Source of the DNA: GCA-002050365 sp038235165
GTDB lineage: Bacteria; Acidobacteriota; Blastocatellia; Pyrinomonadales; Pyrinomonadaceae
Direction: 5' to 3'
Assembly (NCBI GenBank): GCA_038235165.1
Contig: JBBSUG010000001.1
Location: 124,001 to 188,000, forward strand
Length of the DNA stretch: 64,000 nucleotides
Of this stretch, positions 33,651 through 42,457 are shown piece after piece (the first letter of the stretch is position 1; every line of letters begins with the position of its first letter). Under the pieces are notes generated by a model, which searched no databases, was not told the DNA's origin, and saw nothing but the letters and a program-made list of their open reading frames with translations. A program made the translations under genes and the position numbers.

Positions 33651-34052
33651 TTGTTTTTCTATATCTTATTTCTAACCGAAATGAAGCAACGCAGGCTGGA
33701 AAATTTAACGGACAGGAAAATTTCTGTAATGCTCTCTTTTCTACCCGAATGCGACGCGCCTAACTTTTCACGATCAACCCGAAATGCTTCTGAAACTTCA
33801 AAACCGAACTCTCTAACCGAACCGAAACCGCCGCTTGTCTAATCTTGAACGGGCGCATCTACCAGAGACACCTGAGAGTAAAACTTTTGTAAGTATGCCT
33901 ATCTTTTAAATTTTAGGCAAGAGAAAATTGCGCCGCTTTGCAGCGGGCAAATTATCTTCGGTTTTTAGGTGTTTCAATCATCGAAAATGCTTATTTTATC
34001 AACTACTCAGCCAGCCTGCAATTTTTTCAGATGTCTGTGATAAAATCCCTCA
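33651..34052. other. Intergenic leader region between the RRM gene and SnoaL-like gene
   Basis: 402 bases with divergent genes on both sides. The part near 33651 is probably a long untranslated leader for the RRM gene, as known for cold-regulated RNA-binding proteins (inference). A hairpin TTGCGCCGCTTTGCAGCGGGCAA lies at 33928-33950. A 53-codon open frame at 33681-33842 has no ribosome site and is not called. Confidence 0.55.
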
Positions 34053-34442
34053 ATGCACAATACTTTACTGTTCTGGCATCAATTCATCGAAACGCAGAAC
34101 GTCGAAATTTTACGCGGAATTTTGGCGGATGATGTCAAATTTCATTCGCCTTTTGTTTGGAAACCGAAGGACGGAAAAGAGATGACGGCGAAGATTTTAA
34201 CGACCGTTTCGCAGGTTTTTCAAAACTTTCGATACGTCCGCGAAATCATCAGCGACAAACAAATTTGTCTCGAATTTGAAGCTGAAATCGGCGAATTAAC
34301 ACTGCGCGGCGTTGATTTAATCGCGCTTGACGACGACGGGGCGATTATTGATTTTGAAGTGATGGTGCGTCCCGCCAACGCTCTGCAAATGCTCGGTATG
34401 GAGATGGGCAAACGTCTCCAAATGGAAGAAACCCGTGCGTAA
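34053..34442 (+). CDS. SnoaL/NTF2-like protein
   Basis: A 129-residue NTF2-fold protein: WHQFIETQNVEILRGILADDVKFHSP (cone-shaped fold start), then FQNFRYVREIISDKQICLEFEAEIGELTLRGVDLIALDDDGAIIDFEVMVRPAN. The family includes small enzymes and binding proteins; the sequence gives no catalytic assignment. It ends in a terminator hairpin that also serves the convergent mpl gene. Confidence 0.88.
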   Translation: MHNTLLFWHQFIETQNVEILRGILADDVKFHSPFVWKPKDGKEMTAKILTTVSQVFQNFRYVREIISDKQICLEFEAEIGELTLRGVDLIALDDDGAIIDFEVMVRPANALQMLGMEMGKRLQMEETRA

Positions 34443-34488
34443 GCAAGAGTGTCCGACTTTGACTTCACCCTTGCTCACACGCGGGTTT
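34428..34488. terminator. Bidirectional terminator, SnoaL-like gene / mpl
   Basis: AAACCCGTGCGTAAGCAAG at 34429-34447 is complementary (few mismatches) to CTTGCTCACACGCGGGTTT at 34470-34488. The left arm includes the SnoaL-like gene's final codons and stop. Confidence 0.82.
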
Positions 34489-34492
34489 CTGT

Positions 34493-35902
34493 TTAGTTTT
34501 CGCGCAAAATGTTCAAAATCTTATCGTGAATTCCGCCGAAGCCGCCGTTCGACATAATTGCCACGACATCGCCGTCTTTTAATTCCGGCGCGAGATGTTC
34601 GACAATCGCGTCGGCATCGGGGAGACTCATCGCCGGTTTGCCCTGCAATTTGATGTCTTCGACCAGTTCACCGACATCCAAAACCTTGCCGAGTTCGCTC
34701 GCTTTCGAGGTGTTGTAAACTCCGGCGATAATAACGTAATCGGCGTAAGTAAAGGCTTTTTCGTATTTTTCCTGAAACACCGCCAGCCGCGAAGACCACG
34801 AACGCGGCTCGAATACGGCGATTAGACGTTTGCCGTCATATTTCGTTTTTAACGCTTTCAGTGTTTCTTCAACCGCCGTCGGATGATGCGCGAAATCGTC
34901 AATCACGGTTACGCCGCGTTCCACACCGCGAATCTCGACGCGCCGTTTGACCGATTTGAATGTCGAAAATGCTTCCTGCATTTTTTCCTTCGGAATTCCC
35001 CACGCATCCGCCGCGATAATGACGGCTAAACAGTTGCGAACATTGAATTCGCCGATCAAATTCGTTTCAAATTCGCCCCACGAATGCGAATCCTTAAAAA
35101 CCGTAAAGCGCGTCGTGTCACCCGAAAAATCAATATACCGCGCCTGCCATTTCGCGTCGTCCGAGGTGCCGAAAGTTTCGATATTCGTGTGCAGTTTGCC
35201 GCTCATTTCGTCCAAAACTTCGCGCACGACCGGCGAATCAATTCCGCAAATCAACGAACCATTTGACGGCACGAGATTCATCAGCCGCGAAAATTCAAAT
35301 TTAATATCGTCTAAATCGTCATAAATATCGGCGTGGTCAAATTCGATGTTGTTGATAATCGCAATTTCAGGCAGATAGTGCATAAACTTCGGCTTTTTAT
35401 CAAAATAAGCTGTGTCGTATTCGTCGCCTTCAATAATAAAATGTTCGCTGTCCGCCACGCGAAAACTCGCACCGAAATTCTGCACGATGCCGCCGACCAG
35501 AAACGACGGATCAAGTCCGCCGCACTCGGCAACCCACGTCGCAATACTCGTCGTAGTCGTCTTGCCGTGCGTCCCCGCAATCACCAAACTGCGGCGACCG
35601 CGAATAAATTCTTCCTTCACGATCTCGGCTTGTGAACGATACAAAAGTTTGCGGTTCAAAACTTCTTCAAGCTCCGCATTCCCGCGCGAAACCGCATTCC
35701 CGACAATCGTGCAGTCCGCGCCGACATCAGCATTTTCCGCTTTGTAACCGCTGATAATGTGAATGCCGAGTTCTTGAAGTTGCGTTGACATCGGCGGATA
35801 AACATTCTGATCCGAACCCGTAACTTTGTGTCCGCGTGATTGCAACATTCCGGCTAACGAAGCCATCGCCGTTCCACATATTCCGATTAAATGATAGTGC
35901 AT
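34493..35902 (-). CDS. mpl: UDP-N-acetylmuramate:L-Ala-gamma-D-Glu-meso-DAP ligase
   Basis: Recycles peptidoglycan by joining the released tripeptide to UDP-MurNAc. The 469-residue protein is a Mur ligase: N-terminal HYHLIGICGTAMASLAGMLQ and the Mpl-specific SDQNVYPPMSTQLQELGI (residues 30-48), the ATP loop GTHGKTTTT (about 110-118), then EGDEYDTAYFDKKPKFMHY and the C-terminal DFAHHPTAVEETLKALK and FEPRSW. Mpl is distinguished from MurC by the GSDxNVYPPMS motif. Monocistronic, with a 14-base gap to the upstream gene. It presumes meso-DAP peptidoglycan. Confidence 0.94.
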   Translation of the reverse strand: MHYHLIGICGTAMASLAGMLQSRGHKVTGSDQNVYPPMSTQLQELGIHIISGYKAENADVGADCTIVGNAVSRGNAELEEVLNRKLLYRSQAEIVKEEFIRGRRSLVIAGTHGKTTTTSIATWVAECGGLDPSFLVGGIVQNFGASFRVADSEHFIIEGDEYDTAYFDKKPKFMHYLPEIAIINNIEFDHADIYDDLDDIKFEFSRLMNLVPSNGSLICGIDSPVVREVLDEMSGKLHTNIETFGTSDDAKWQARYIDFSGDTTRFTVFKDSHSWGEFETNLIGEFNVRNCLAVIIAADAWGIPKEKMQEAFSTFKSVKRRVEIRGVERGVTVIDDFAHHPTAVEETLKALKTKYDGKRLIAVFEPRSWSSRLAVFQEKYEKAFTYADYVIIAGVYNTSKASELGKVLDVGELVEDIKLQGKPAMSLPDADAIVEHLAPELKDGDVVAIMSNGGFGGIHDKILNILREN

Positions 35903-35916
35903 AGTACCTTTTATAT

Positions 35917-36708
35917 TTACCTTAACAAAAATAATGACTCCTCAATTTTATCAAGTAAAATCCAAAGTTCCTTCACGGATTTTTCTTTTGTTATAAGTGA
36001 CTTCGAGTGCATAACAGTATTTCTTAAATTATTGATGTTTCGATAATCATTTTTGAATTTGTCTTTGTCCTTATAGCCAAGTTTTAAATAAATTTTTTCT
36101 TCCTCTATCAAATCAATGAGAGTTGACAGATACAGATATTCTACAAAGTTGGATTCAACTCCTCTTTCACAATCTTTTGAAAATCTTCTCTTTATGTCTC
36201 TGTAATTACCATCAGTTTTATCAAATACTTTTTGTTGCAATTTATCTTCATTTTGAAAATTTTCTTTGACTAACATTCCTAACCTCACTTCCAACTCACT
36301 CAACAGACCAAAGAGCCAAACCTTAACTTGCCGACTATTTAAGTTTGATTCAGATATAAGTCCAGAAACTTTATTTTCATCCAAAAGGAAAAAGAAGTAA
36401 CGTTTTTCGGTATAAAAGTTCTTTATCACATCTCGAATGTGTGTTTGAAGCGGCATAACATCTCGATGAGTGATTTCTGCTTTTTTAATGTTGGAAAAGT
36501 TGTTTCGTTCGACTGTTCCGAAATAGCTTGTAATATTTGATCCAGAATATATCGGTAAAATATCAAAATGCTTTTCTTGCATAACTAATTTAGCATCATC
36601 TTCAGTTGATTCTTCTCCAATACCAATCCAACGGTGTTGACTGATTCCAACAACAGCAGCATTGACTTCTACAACAGTTTCTCGAAGAAAATTATGATTT
36701 TCGTACAT
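35917..36708 (-). CDS. CBS-like N-terminal plus HEPN-like C-terminal protein
   Basis: A 263-residue AT-rich gene. Residues 20-125 look like a CBS-domain pair (DDAKLVMQEKHFDILPIYS, FFFLLDENKVSGLISESNL). The rest is helical (LFGLLSELEVRLGMLVKENF, EYLYLSTLIDLIEEEKIYL) and contains R229-x4-H234 in the segment NLRNTVMHSKSL, the motif of HEPN nucleases. HEPN proteins with sensor domains often act in toxin or antiviral systems; this is inference. It ends 14 bases before mpl and follows the retropepsin-like pair. Low G+C suggests acquisition. Confidence 0.7.
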   Translation of the reverse strand: MYENHNFLRETVVEVNAAVVGISQHRWIGIGEESTEDDAKLVMQEKHFDILPIYSGSNITSYFGTVERNNFSNIKKAEITHRDVMPLQTHIRDVIKNFYTEKRYFFFLLDENKVSGLISESNLNSRQVKVWLFGLLSELEVRLGMLVKENFQNEDKLQQKVFDKTDGNYRDIKRRFSKDCERGVESNFVEYLYLSTLIDLIEEEKIYLKLGYKDKDKFKNDYRNINNLRNTVMHSKSLITKEKSVKELWILLDKIEESLFLLR

Positions 36709-36723
36709 TTTAAAAGTTTGTGA

Positions 36724-37135
36724 CTATGATTCTTTACATTCACTCAAAAACAACTTACCTTCCTGTTCAATCAAACCCAATTTCATGCGGTCAAGCCAGC
36801 CGATTCTGCCGAGAACATTGCGGTCAAAATATTCGCTTTCGGCGAAATAGACGGTTGAAACGGTTTCGATGTCGAGAACGGAAAGTGTTAGTTCAAAGCC
36901 GTAAGCGCGAAAACTTCCGGTTGCGGTGCCGATTTCAATCGGAGTGCCGGTTTCTACGTCTAATTCGAGCCGTTCACCGTAATATCTTTCAAAAATGCAA
37001 CATAGTCGAACCCGTGTCAATTTTCGCGTTAATATCAATGCTAAAATCGCCGTTTTGAAGAGTCGCGCCAACAGTTATGCCGATTTCGTAAAAACTATAT
37101 TCGTGAACGATGTCGAATTCGACGATTTCAGCCAT
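36724..37135 (-). pseudogene. Frameshifted retropepsin-like aspartic protease
   Basis: From the ATG at 37135 the minus strand gives a 48-residue start with D40-T-G-S43, the active-site motif of retroviral-type aspartic proteases, then a stop at 36989-36991. The following frame (shifted by one base, within about 36989-37010) continues in the expected way: CIFERYYGERLELDVETG to the end at 36724, including ILxIE-type strands and LGRIGWLD. One extra base near 36998 restores the whole reading, so this is a broken gene, a sequencing error, or a frameshift-controlled one. It starts directly after the stop of the upstream gene (TAAATG). Confidence 0.75.
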
Positions 37136-37477
37136 TTACCAGCCTCCGAACGGTAGAGTTTTAGCTTTAACTCTCGTTAGAAAAGAACTCTTGTAACCTT
37201 TGGCTCTGGCTTCGTCGTTTTTGAATCGTCTCCGCAACCTGACTAATTCATCACCGTCCAGAACGACGAATTTTCCGTCGTATTTTTCTTTATTTTCCTC
37301 AACCCATTGTAGAGCGCGTTTGAATTTTTCGTTTTTCTTTTCGAGTTCGATTTTTTTCGCTTCTTTTTCGATCAATTCATTACCATTTTCTTCATTGATC
37401 CAATCGCGCACCTTTTCGCGTTCCGGCAGTGGAAGTTGGCGGATGATTTCGATGGCATTTTTGATTGTCGGAATCAT
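37136..37477 (-). CDS. DUF5678-like small protein
   Basis: A 113-residue protein: an N-terminal helix-turn with IEIIRQLPLPEREKVRDWI (the segment is antitoxin-like), an extended charged helix (residues 30-58), then QWVEENKEKYDGKFVVLDGDELV (58-80), which matches the DUF5678 pattern W-x-x-x-x-x-x-Y-x-x-x-x-V-x-x-D-G, and a short basic C-terminus. DUF5678 genes are commonly found directly before retropepsin-like genes, and that is the arrangement here, with zero spacing. The function of the pair is not established. Confidence 0.75.
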   Translation of the reverse strand: MIPTIKNAIEIIRQLPLPEREKVRDWINEENGNELIEKEAKKIELEKKNEKFKRALQWVEENKEKYDGKFVVLDGDELVRLRRRFKNDEARAKGYKSSFLTRVKAKTLPFGGW

Positions 37478-37654
37478 GATTTTACCTCTGATAACTATTT
37501 TCGTTCAAAAATATATTATCTGCAATGTTTACAACCGTAACACCGTTGCTCTTACCGTCGGCTTCGGGATTTATTTCTTTACAAATCGTTCATTATAAAC
37601 GAAAATTCATTCACAACATTTCTAAATCAAACAATCGAAAAGGAGCAAAAATAA

Positions 37655-39124
37655 ATGAAGGTTTCACGACGCAGTTTTGCGAAGATTATCGGCAGTGCCG
37701 CGCTCGGCGCGACGGCGATTCCGGTGTTGGGCGGGGGAAAATCGAACATTGAAAATTTGCCGGTGCAGCAGAATAATAATGCGCGGACTTTTCCCGAAGG
37801 TTTTTTGTGGGGCAGCGCGACGGCTTCGTATCAAGTTGAGGGCGCGGTTAAAGAAGACGGGCGCAAGCCGACGATTTGGGACACTTTTTCGCATACGCCG
37901 GGGAAAACCGTTGACGGTGCGACGGGCGATGTCGCCGACGATCATTATCATCGGTACAAAGACGATATTCAGTTGATGAAAAATTTGGGCGTGAAAAGTT
38001 ACCGCTTTTCGATTGCGTGGTCACGTGTTTTCCCGGACGGCACGGGCGCACCGAATCCGAAAGGTCTGGATTTTTATAACAAACTGGTTGACGAACTTTT
38101 GAAAAATGATATTCAGCCGTTTGCGACGCTTTATCATTGGGATTTGCCGCAAATTTTGCAGGATAAATACGGCGGTTGGGAAGGGCGCGAAACTTCGGAA
38201 GCGTTTGGCAAGTACGCCGGTTACGTCGCCGGAAAATTGTCGGATCGCGTCAAACATTTTTTCACGACCAATGAATTCGGTGCGTTTGTCGAACTCGGCT
38301 ACCGCATCGGCATTCACGCACCGGGAATCAAACTGCCGACTGCACGATTTAATCAAACACGCCACCACGCCGTTCTCGGACACGGTTTGGCGGTGCAGGC
38401 GATTCGCGCCAATGCGAAACCGGGGACGAAAGTTGGACTCGCCGAAAACATCATTACAGGTGTTCCGGTTATCGAAAATGCCGAACATATTAAAGCCGCG
38501 ACGGAGGCGACGCGCCAGTTGAACGCTCAGTATATGACGGTTATTCAGGAAGGCAAATATACGGATTTGTATCTGAAAAACGCGGGAAAAGACGCGCCGA
38601 AATTCACCGATGCGGATTTGAAAATTATCTCCGGTCCGCTCGATTTCGTCGGCATCAATATCTATCAGCCGACCTTTGTTCGCGCCGACGATTCGGCGCA
38701 GGGTTTCGCCGTCGTGCCGAATCCGCCGTCGTATCCGCATATGCTTTCGCCGTGGCTGTTCGCCGGACCCGAAGTCTTGTATTGGGGACCGCGCCACGTC
38801 AATAAAATCTGGGGCGCAAAGGAAATTTACATCACCGAAAACGGCTGTTCGTCGTCGGACGTTCCGGCGGCTGACGGCAAAGTTTACGACACCGACCGCG
38901 TGATGTTTCTGCGAAATTATTTGTCGCAGCTTCAAAGAGCGACCGCTGACGGCATTCCCGTTAAAGGTTATTTTCTGTGGAGTTTGATGGACAATTTTGA
39001 ATGGGCGGACGGTTATACGAACAGATTCGGTCTGCATTATGTGGATTACAAAACACAGAAACGAACGCCGAAACTGAGTGCGGATTTTTATAAGCAAGTC
39101 ATTGCGGGAAATATGGTCGCCTAA
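37655..39124 (+). CDS. Tat-exported GH1 beta-glucosidase
   Basis: A 489-residue glycoside hydrolase family 1 enzyme. The N-terminal RRSFAKIIGSAALGATA (residues 5-21) is a twin-arginine signal, so the enzyme is folded before export. Acid/base glutamate E207 lies in TTNEF (usually TxNEP, here F instead of P), and nucleophile E395 in ITENG. The barrel signature FPEGFLWGSATASYQVEGA is at residues 46-64. An AAGGAG ribosome site precedes the ATG. It is likely to release glucose from beta-linked oligosaccharides in the periplasm. Confidence 0.94.
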   Translation: MKVSRRSFAKIIGSAALGATAIPVLGGGKSNIENLPVQQNNNARTFPEGFLWGSATASYQVEGAVKEDGRKPTIWDTFSHTPGKTVDGATGDVADDHYHRYKDDIQLMKNLGVKSYRFSIAWSRVFPDGTGAPNPKGLDFYNKLVDELLKNDIQPFATLYHWDLPQILQDKYGGWEGRETSEAFGKYAGYVAGKLSDRVKHFFTTNEFGAFVELGYRIGIHAPGIKLPTARFNQTRHHAVLGHGLAVQAIRANAKPGTKVGLAENIITGVPVIENAEHIKAATEATRQLNAQYMTVIQEGKYTDLYLKNAGKDAPKFTDADLKIISGPLDFVGINIYQPTFVRADDSAQGFAVVPNPPSYPHMLSPWLFAGPEVLYWGPRHVNKIWGAKEIYITENGCSSSDVPAADGKVYDTDRVMFLRNYLSQLQRATADGIPVKGYFLWSLMDNFEWADGYTNRFGLHYVDYKTQKRTPKLSADFYKQVIAGNMVA

Positions 39125-39141
39125 AACACAAAATTCACACT

Positions 39142-40071
39142 TTATTGAGACGCACGTCCGAGAATTTTTATCAGTCGGTCGGGGTAATCGGTCATTATGC
39201 CGTCCACGCCGAGATCAATTAATCTACGCATATCGGCAGTGTCGTTGATCGTCCAGACGTGAACTCTGAGATTTTTGCGGTGCGCGTCGGCGACGAAATC
39301 TCTGGTAATGACGGACAGTTCGCCCAAACCTTCGGGAACTTGCAGAGCCTGCATCGGCGGGTTGTCGGCTTCGCTCAACCCGGTTTTCGACAGCGCGAGA
39401 AATTCAGACACTTCTTTCGGGCTGGCGGACGTGGCGATTTCCGGGCATTCGGCGCGAAATTCGTCAATCACTTTCTGATTGAATGAGCCGACGATAATTT
39501 TTTCGGTCATTTTTCGCGCTCGAATCAGATTGCACAGCGGTTTGATGATCGAAGGCGTTTGCTGTTTTGGTTCGATGTTAAAATTCATTTCCGGCAGCGC
39601 GTCGAAAACTTCGGCGAGTGTCGGAATCGTCACGCCTTTGCCGCGAAAAGGGAAAGTTTTTCCGTCGTCGGGCGAAAATTTATCGCCCGCATCGAGTTTT
39701 TTCGCCGCGTCGAGCGTCATTTCGGAAATCTTACCGCGTCCGTCAGTCGTCCGGTCAACGGCTGCGTCGTGCATCACGACGAGTGCGCCGTCCGAAGTCG
39801 CGTGAATATCGAGTTCGAGAAAATCAACGCCTAACTTTGCCGAATCCTCAAACGCGAGCAGCGTGTTTTCGGGAAGCAGCCCGCCGCCGCCGCGATGAGC
39901 GAAAACCATAAAGCGCGAATTTTCCCGCTCGAAAATCGGGCGCGTCATTGCTGAAGTTCCGGTCTGCATTGCGAAATAAATGTAAATGCCCGCCAGGATA
40001 ATGACCAAGCCGAGCAAAAAGTAACCGATCCATTTAAAGAATTTTCTAATCAAAGTCTTTTTATGATGCAA
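39142..40071 (-). CDS. Membrane-anchored glycerophosphodiester phosphodiesterase
   Basis: Hydrolyses glycerophosphodiesters to glycerol 3-phosphate and an alcohol. About 309 residues when read from the TTG at 40071. The frame stays open to an ATG at 40194, but those residues, rich in R, are out-of-frame reading of the aminotransferase end. One membrane segment (about residues 10-35), then the GDPD barrel: FAHRGGGGLLPENTLLAFEDSAKLG, FLELDIHATSDGALVVMHD with the catalytic and metal residues HR, E, D and H, and later GSFNQKVIDEF and WTINDTADMRRLIDLGVDGIMTDYPDRL. The start is uncertain. Confidence 0.88.
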   Translation of the reverse strand: MHHKKTLIRKFFKWIGYFLLGLVIILAGIYIYFAMQTGTSAMTRPIFERENSRFMVFAHRGGGGLLPENTLLAFEDSAKLGVDFLELDIHATSDGALVVMHDAAVDRTTDGRGKISEMTLDAAKKLDAGDKFSPDDGKTFPFRGKGVTIPTLAEVFDALPEMNFNIEPKQQTPSIIKPLCNLIRARKMTEKIIVGSFNQKVIDEFRAECPEIATSASPKEVSEFLALSKTGLSEADNPPMQALQVPEGLGELSVITRDFVADAHRKNLRVHVWTINDTADMRRLIDLGVDGIMTDYPDRLIKILGRASQ

Positions 40072-40106
40072 TTCTTCGATTGTTATTTGCTCTTTTTCGG
40101 ACTGAG

Positions 40107-41264
40107 CTAGCTCAAAGCCGTTTTGATTTTGCCCAACGCGCCTTCCAAAACAGAGTCTTCGCGGGCGATGCAGATTCGCATATACGCGTCCCAATCGTCC
40201 GAATCAGCGAACGCGCCGCCCGGAGTTGCGCCGACACCGTTTGCCATCAGTTTTTCGTTAAATTTTATCGCGTCGTCGAATTCTTCGGGAATGCGCGTCC
40301 AGAGATAAAACGCCGAGCCGGAATTGTAAATTTGAAAGCCGAGACTGGTTAATTCTTCGGAAACAAAGCGGCGTTTGTGATCGAATTTATCGCGCAGTTT
40401 TGTGTAATAATCGGAATCCGCCATCAAGACTTTGGCGAGCGCGGCTTGCAGCGGCGTTGCCGGACAGACGTTGACGATATTGGCGACATTGTTGATCGGC
40501 TGAATCAACGCGCCCGGACCGTAAGCGTAACCGAGCCGCCAGCCGGAAATGTTCCACGATTTCGAGAACGAATTGACGGTCACGGTGCGCTCCCACATTC
40601 CGGGCAAAGACGCGATTGGAATGTGCGGATTTTCGCCGTAAACGTAATGCTCGTAAACTTCGTCAGAGATGACCATCAAATCCAATTCCTGCGCCACGTC
40701 CGCAATCGCTTCGAGTTCGGTCTGCGTCATCACTTTGCCCGACGGATTGGCGGGCGTGCAGACGATAATCGCTGTGAGCGGAAATTCGGCGCGGTTTTTC
40801 AAATCTTTACATCGTGATAAAAGCGCGTCTTTTTCAAAACTCAATTTCGAGTCCAATTCAAACGTCTCGGTTTTACTGCCGAATTCTTCCAAAATTTTAC
40901 GGTGATACGGGTAATAAGGCTCGAAAACGAGTGTAGATTTACCGTGCAGAAATGATTGTGCGATGCCGATCAAGGCGCCCGTTCCGCCGTTAGTAATCAT
41001 CAGTTCAAACGGTCTCGCCTCAACATCAACCGTAATGCCGTTGTACTTTTTAATTTTCTCCGCGACAGCTTTTCGCAAATCAGCGTCGCCTTCCGAACCG
41101 CCGTAATGATTGCGGCTGGCGGCGATAATTTCCGCCGCTTCTTTGGCTAACTGCGGATCAATCGGCAGTTCGGACTGTCCCTGCACGAGATTGCCTTCGG
41201 GCGGCACTAAACGAGTAATCGCGCGAATATCGGGTTTCGCTTTCTTGGCTGTTTGTTCTTTCAT
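40107..41264 (-). CDS. Class I/II pyridoxal-phosphate aminotransferase
   Basis: A 385-residue fold-type I aminotransferase starting at the ATG at 41264. It has GGTGALIGIAQSFLHG at the cofactor phosphate site, VFEPYYPYH, CTPANPSGKVMTQTELEAIADVAQELDLMVISDEVYEHYVYG, and the cofactor lysine in VNSFSKSWNISGWRLGYAYG. The family (AspC/AlaT-like) acts on amino acids such as aspartate or aromatic substrates; substrate cannot be read from sequence. The GDPD gene follows, probably translationally linked. The frame upstream to 41447 is not coding for this gene. Confidence 0.93.
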   Translation of the reverse strand: MKEQTAKKAKPDIRAITRLVPPEGNLVQGQSELPIDPQLAKEAAEIIAASRNHYGGSEGDADLRKAVAEKIKKYNGITVDVEARPFELMITNGGTGALIGIAQSFLHGKSTLVFEPYYPYHRKILEEFGSKTETFELDSKLSFEKDALLSRCKDLKNRAEFPLTAIIVCTPANPSGKVMTQTELEAIADVAQELDLMVISDEVYEHYVYGENPHIPIASLPGMWERTVTVNSFSKSWNISGWRLGYAYGPGALIQPINNVANIVNVCPATPLQAALAKVLMADSDYYTKLRDKFDHKRRFVSEELTSLGFQIYNSGSAFYLWTRIPEEFDDAIKFNEKLMANGVGATPGGAFADSDDWDAYMRICIAREDSVLEGALGKIKTALS

Positions 41265-41452
41265 ATTGCTATTAAAATAACAGTTTTTCGGCGATATTTC
41301 TAAACGGGCAAACCAAATTACCTCAATTTCGTTTAGCGGCGGACTTTGCCAGGAATATTTATTGACGATAATGACAATTGGAAGTTTTACGATGAAAACG
41401 GGCAAATTCCGTCGTTGAGAGTAGCGATTAATGTAATTGCCGATCAATTTAA

Positions 41453-42451
41453 TCAGCTGAGAAAGGTGACGAAATCTTCTAATGCCGAGTGAGTTTGTTC
41501 GAGGAAATTTTGGTTGGTCGCAAACAAAACGGAAGTCACCGCAATAGCAATTATCGAAATCCAGAAGGTAAGTCCGAATCCTAAAAAATTGTAACCGGCG
41601 GGATTGAGTTTTGTTTCTGCCAATTGCAGCAGACGGCGAATTCGTGAGGTAACAAAATCAGTTTGATCGGTGATTAAAAACGCCCCCGACGGCATTGCGG
41701 GTTTTGTCCCGTGCGGCACGATTCGGGCAATTTTGACCAGCGCGGCGGCGAGACTGATCGCCGTCAAATTGCCTTTTTGAGCGGCGTATTCGTCGGCGGC
41801 TGATTCGACGTTTTCCGACCACGCGCGGTCGAGACTGCGCCCGAACGGGAACACGAGCAAATCGCGGCAGACGCGCATCAAAGTTCGTTTGAAATTATCG
41901 CGGGCGGCGAGATGTCCGTATTCGTGAGCGATTGCCGCCTGCATTTCTTCATTGTCGAGCGAATCGAAAATCTGCTGTGCGATAAAAATACGCGGGCGAA
42001 ACATTCCGATGACGGCGATCACCGGAAACGGGTGACGCATTCGGTAAGTCGGCACGGAAACCCCGGAGATTTCAATCGGTTCGGCATTTTTGAGCCAATT
42101 GGATGTCAGCCGCCGCGTTTTCCACCACGTTCCGAAAACGCGGTAAAAGGCGACGATTACACCGACGCTCGAAGCGATGGCGATCAAGCCTAACTTTAAA
42201 CTGACGACTTCGCCGCTGACGTGCGGTTCAAATAAAAGATAAGCGGGAATCAGAATGATGACGACAAAAATCAGCGCACTGACAAACGGGAAAATTCGCA
42301 GAACGAAAATCGTCTGCGCCCGCCGCCGCGCCGTCCAATTTTCAGTATTCGGTGCCAACACGCGCCAGAGAACGGTCGCCGCCGCTGAAATCAACAAATT
42401 CAACACCAGCAGCAAGGCGAACATCAACGAAATTCCAAGTAAAAAATACAT
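41453..42451 (-). CDS. M56/M48-type integral membrane metallopeptidase (BlaR1-like)
   Basis: A 332-residue membrane protein with hydrophobic segments near residues 5-30, 48-75, 85-110 and 295-315 and a cytoplasmic zinc protease motif HEYGH at about residue 176 with RDNF after it. It resembles BlaR1/MecR1 sensor proteases but lacks the extracellular penicillin-binding domain. It is encoded directly after a BlaI-type repressor gene (6-base gap), the classical pair in which the peptidase triggers repressor cleavage. The signal it responds to is unknown. Confidence 0.9.
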   Translation of the reverse strand: MYFLLGISLMFALLLVLNLLISAAATVLWRVLAPNTENWTARRRAQTIFVLRIFPFVSALIFVVIILIPAYLLFEPHVSGEVVSLKLGLIAIASSVGVIVAFYRVFGTWWKTRRLTSNWLKNAEPIEISGVSVPTYRMRHPFPVIAVIGMFRPRIFIAQQIFDSLDNEEMQAAIAHEYGHLAARDNFKRTLMRVCRDLLVFPFGRSLDRAWSENVESAADEYAAQKGNLTAISLAAALVKIARIVPHGTKPAMPSGAFLITDQTDFVTSRIRRLLQLAETKLNPAGYNFLGFGLTFWISIIAIAVTSVLFATNQNFLEQTHSALEDFVTFLS

Positions 42452-42457
42452 TGGCGA

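Noticed and set aside
33681..33842. 53-codon plus-strand frame in the RRM leader region
   Set aside because: No ribosome site, poor codon pattern, and the region is better explained as leader of the divergent RRM gene.
40072..40194. N-terminal extension of the GDPD by 41 residues (ATG at 40194)
   Set aside because: Arginine-rich out-of-frame reading of the aminotransferase 3' end; a TTG start after the aminotransferase stop is more likely.
41337..41492. Plus-strand frame of 51 codons (reads FIDDNDNWKFYDENGQIPSLR) between the aminotransferase and the M56 gene
   Set aside because: It reads naturally but has no start codon or ribosome site and overlaps the M56 gene end; it may be a remnant of a lost gene, not a gene.
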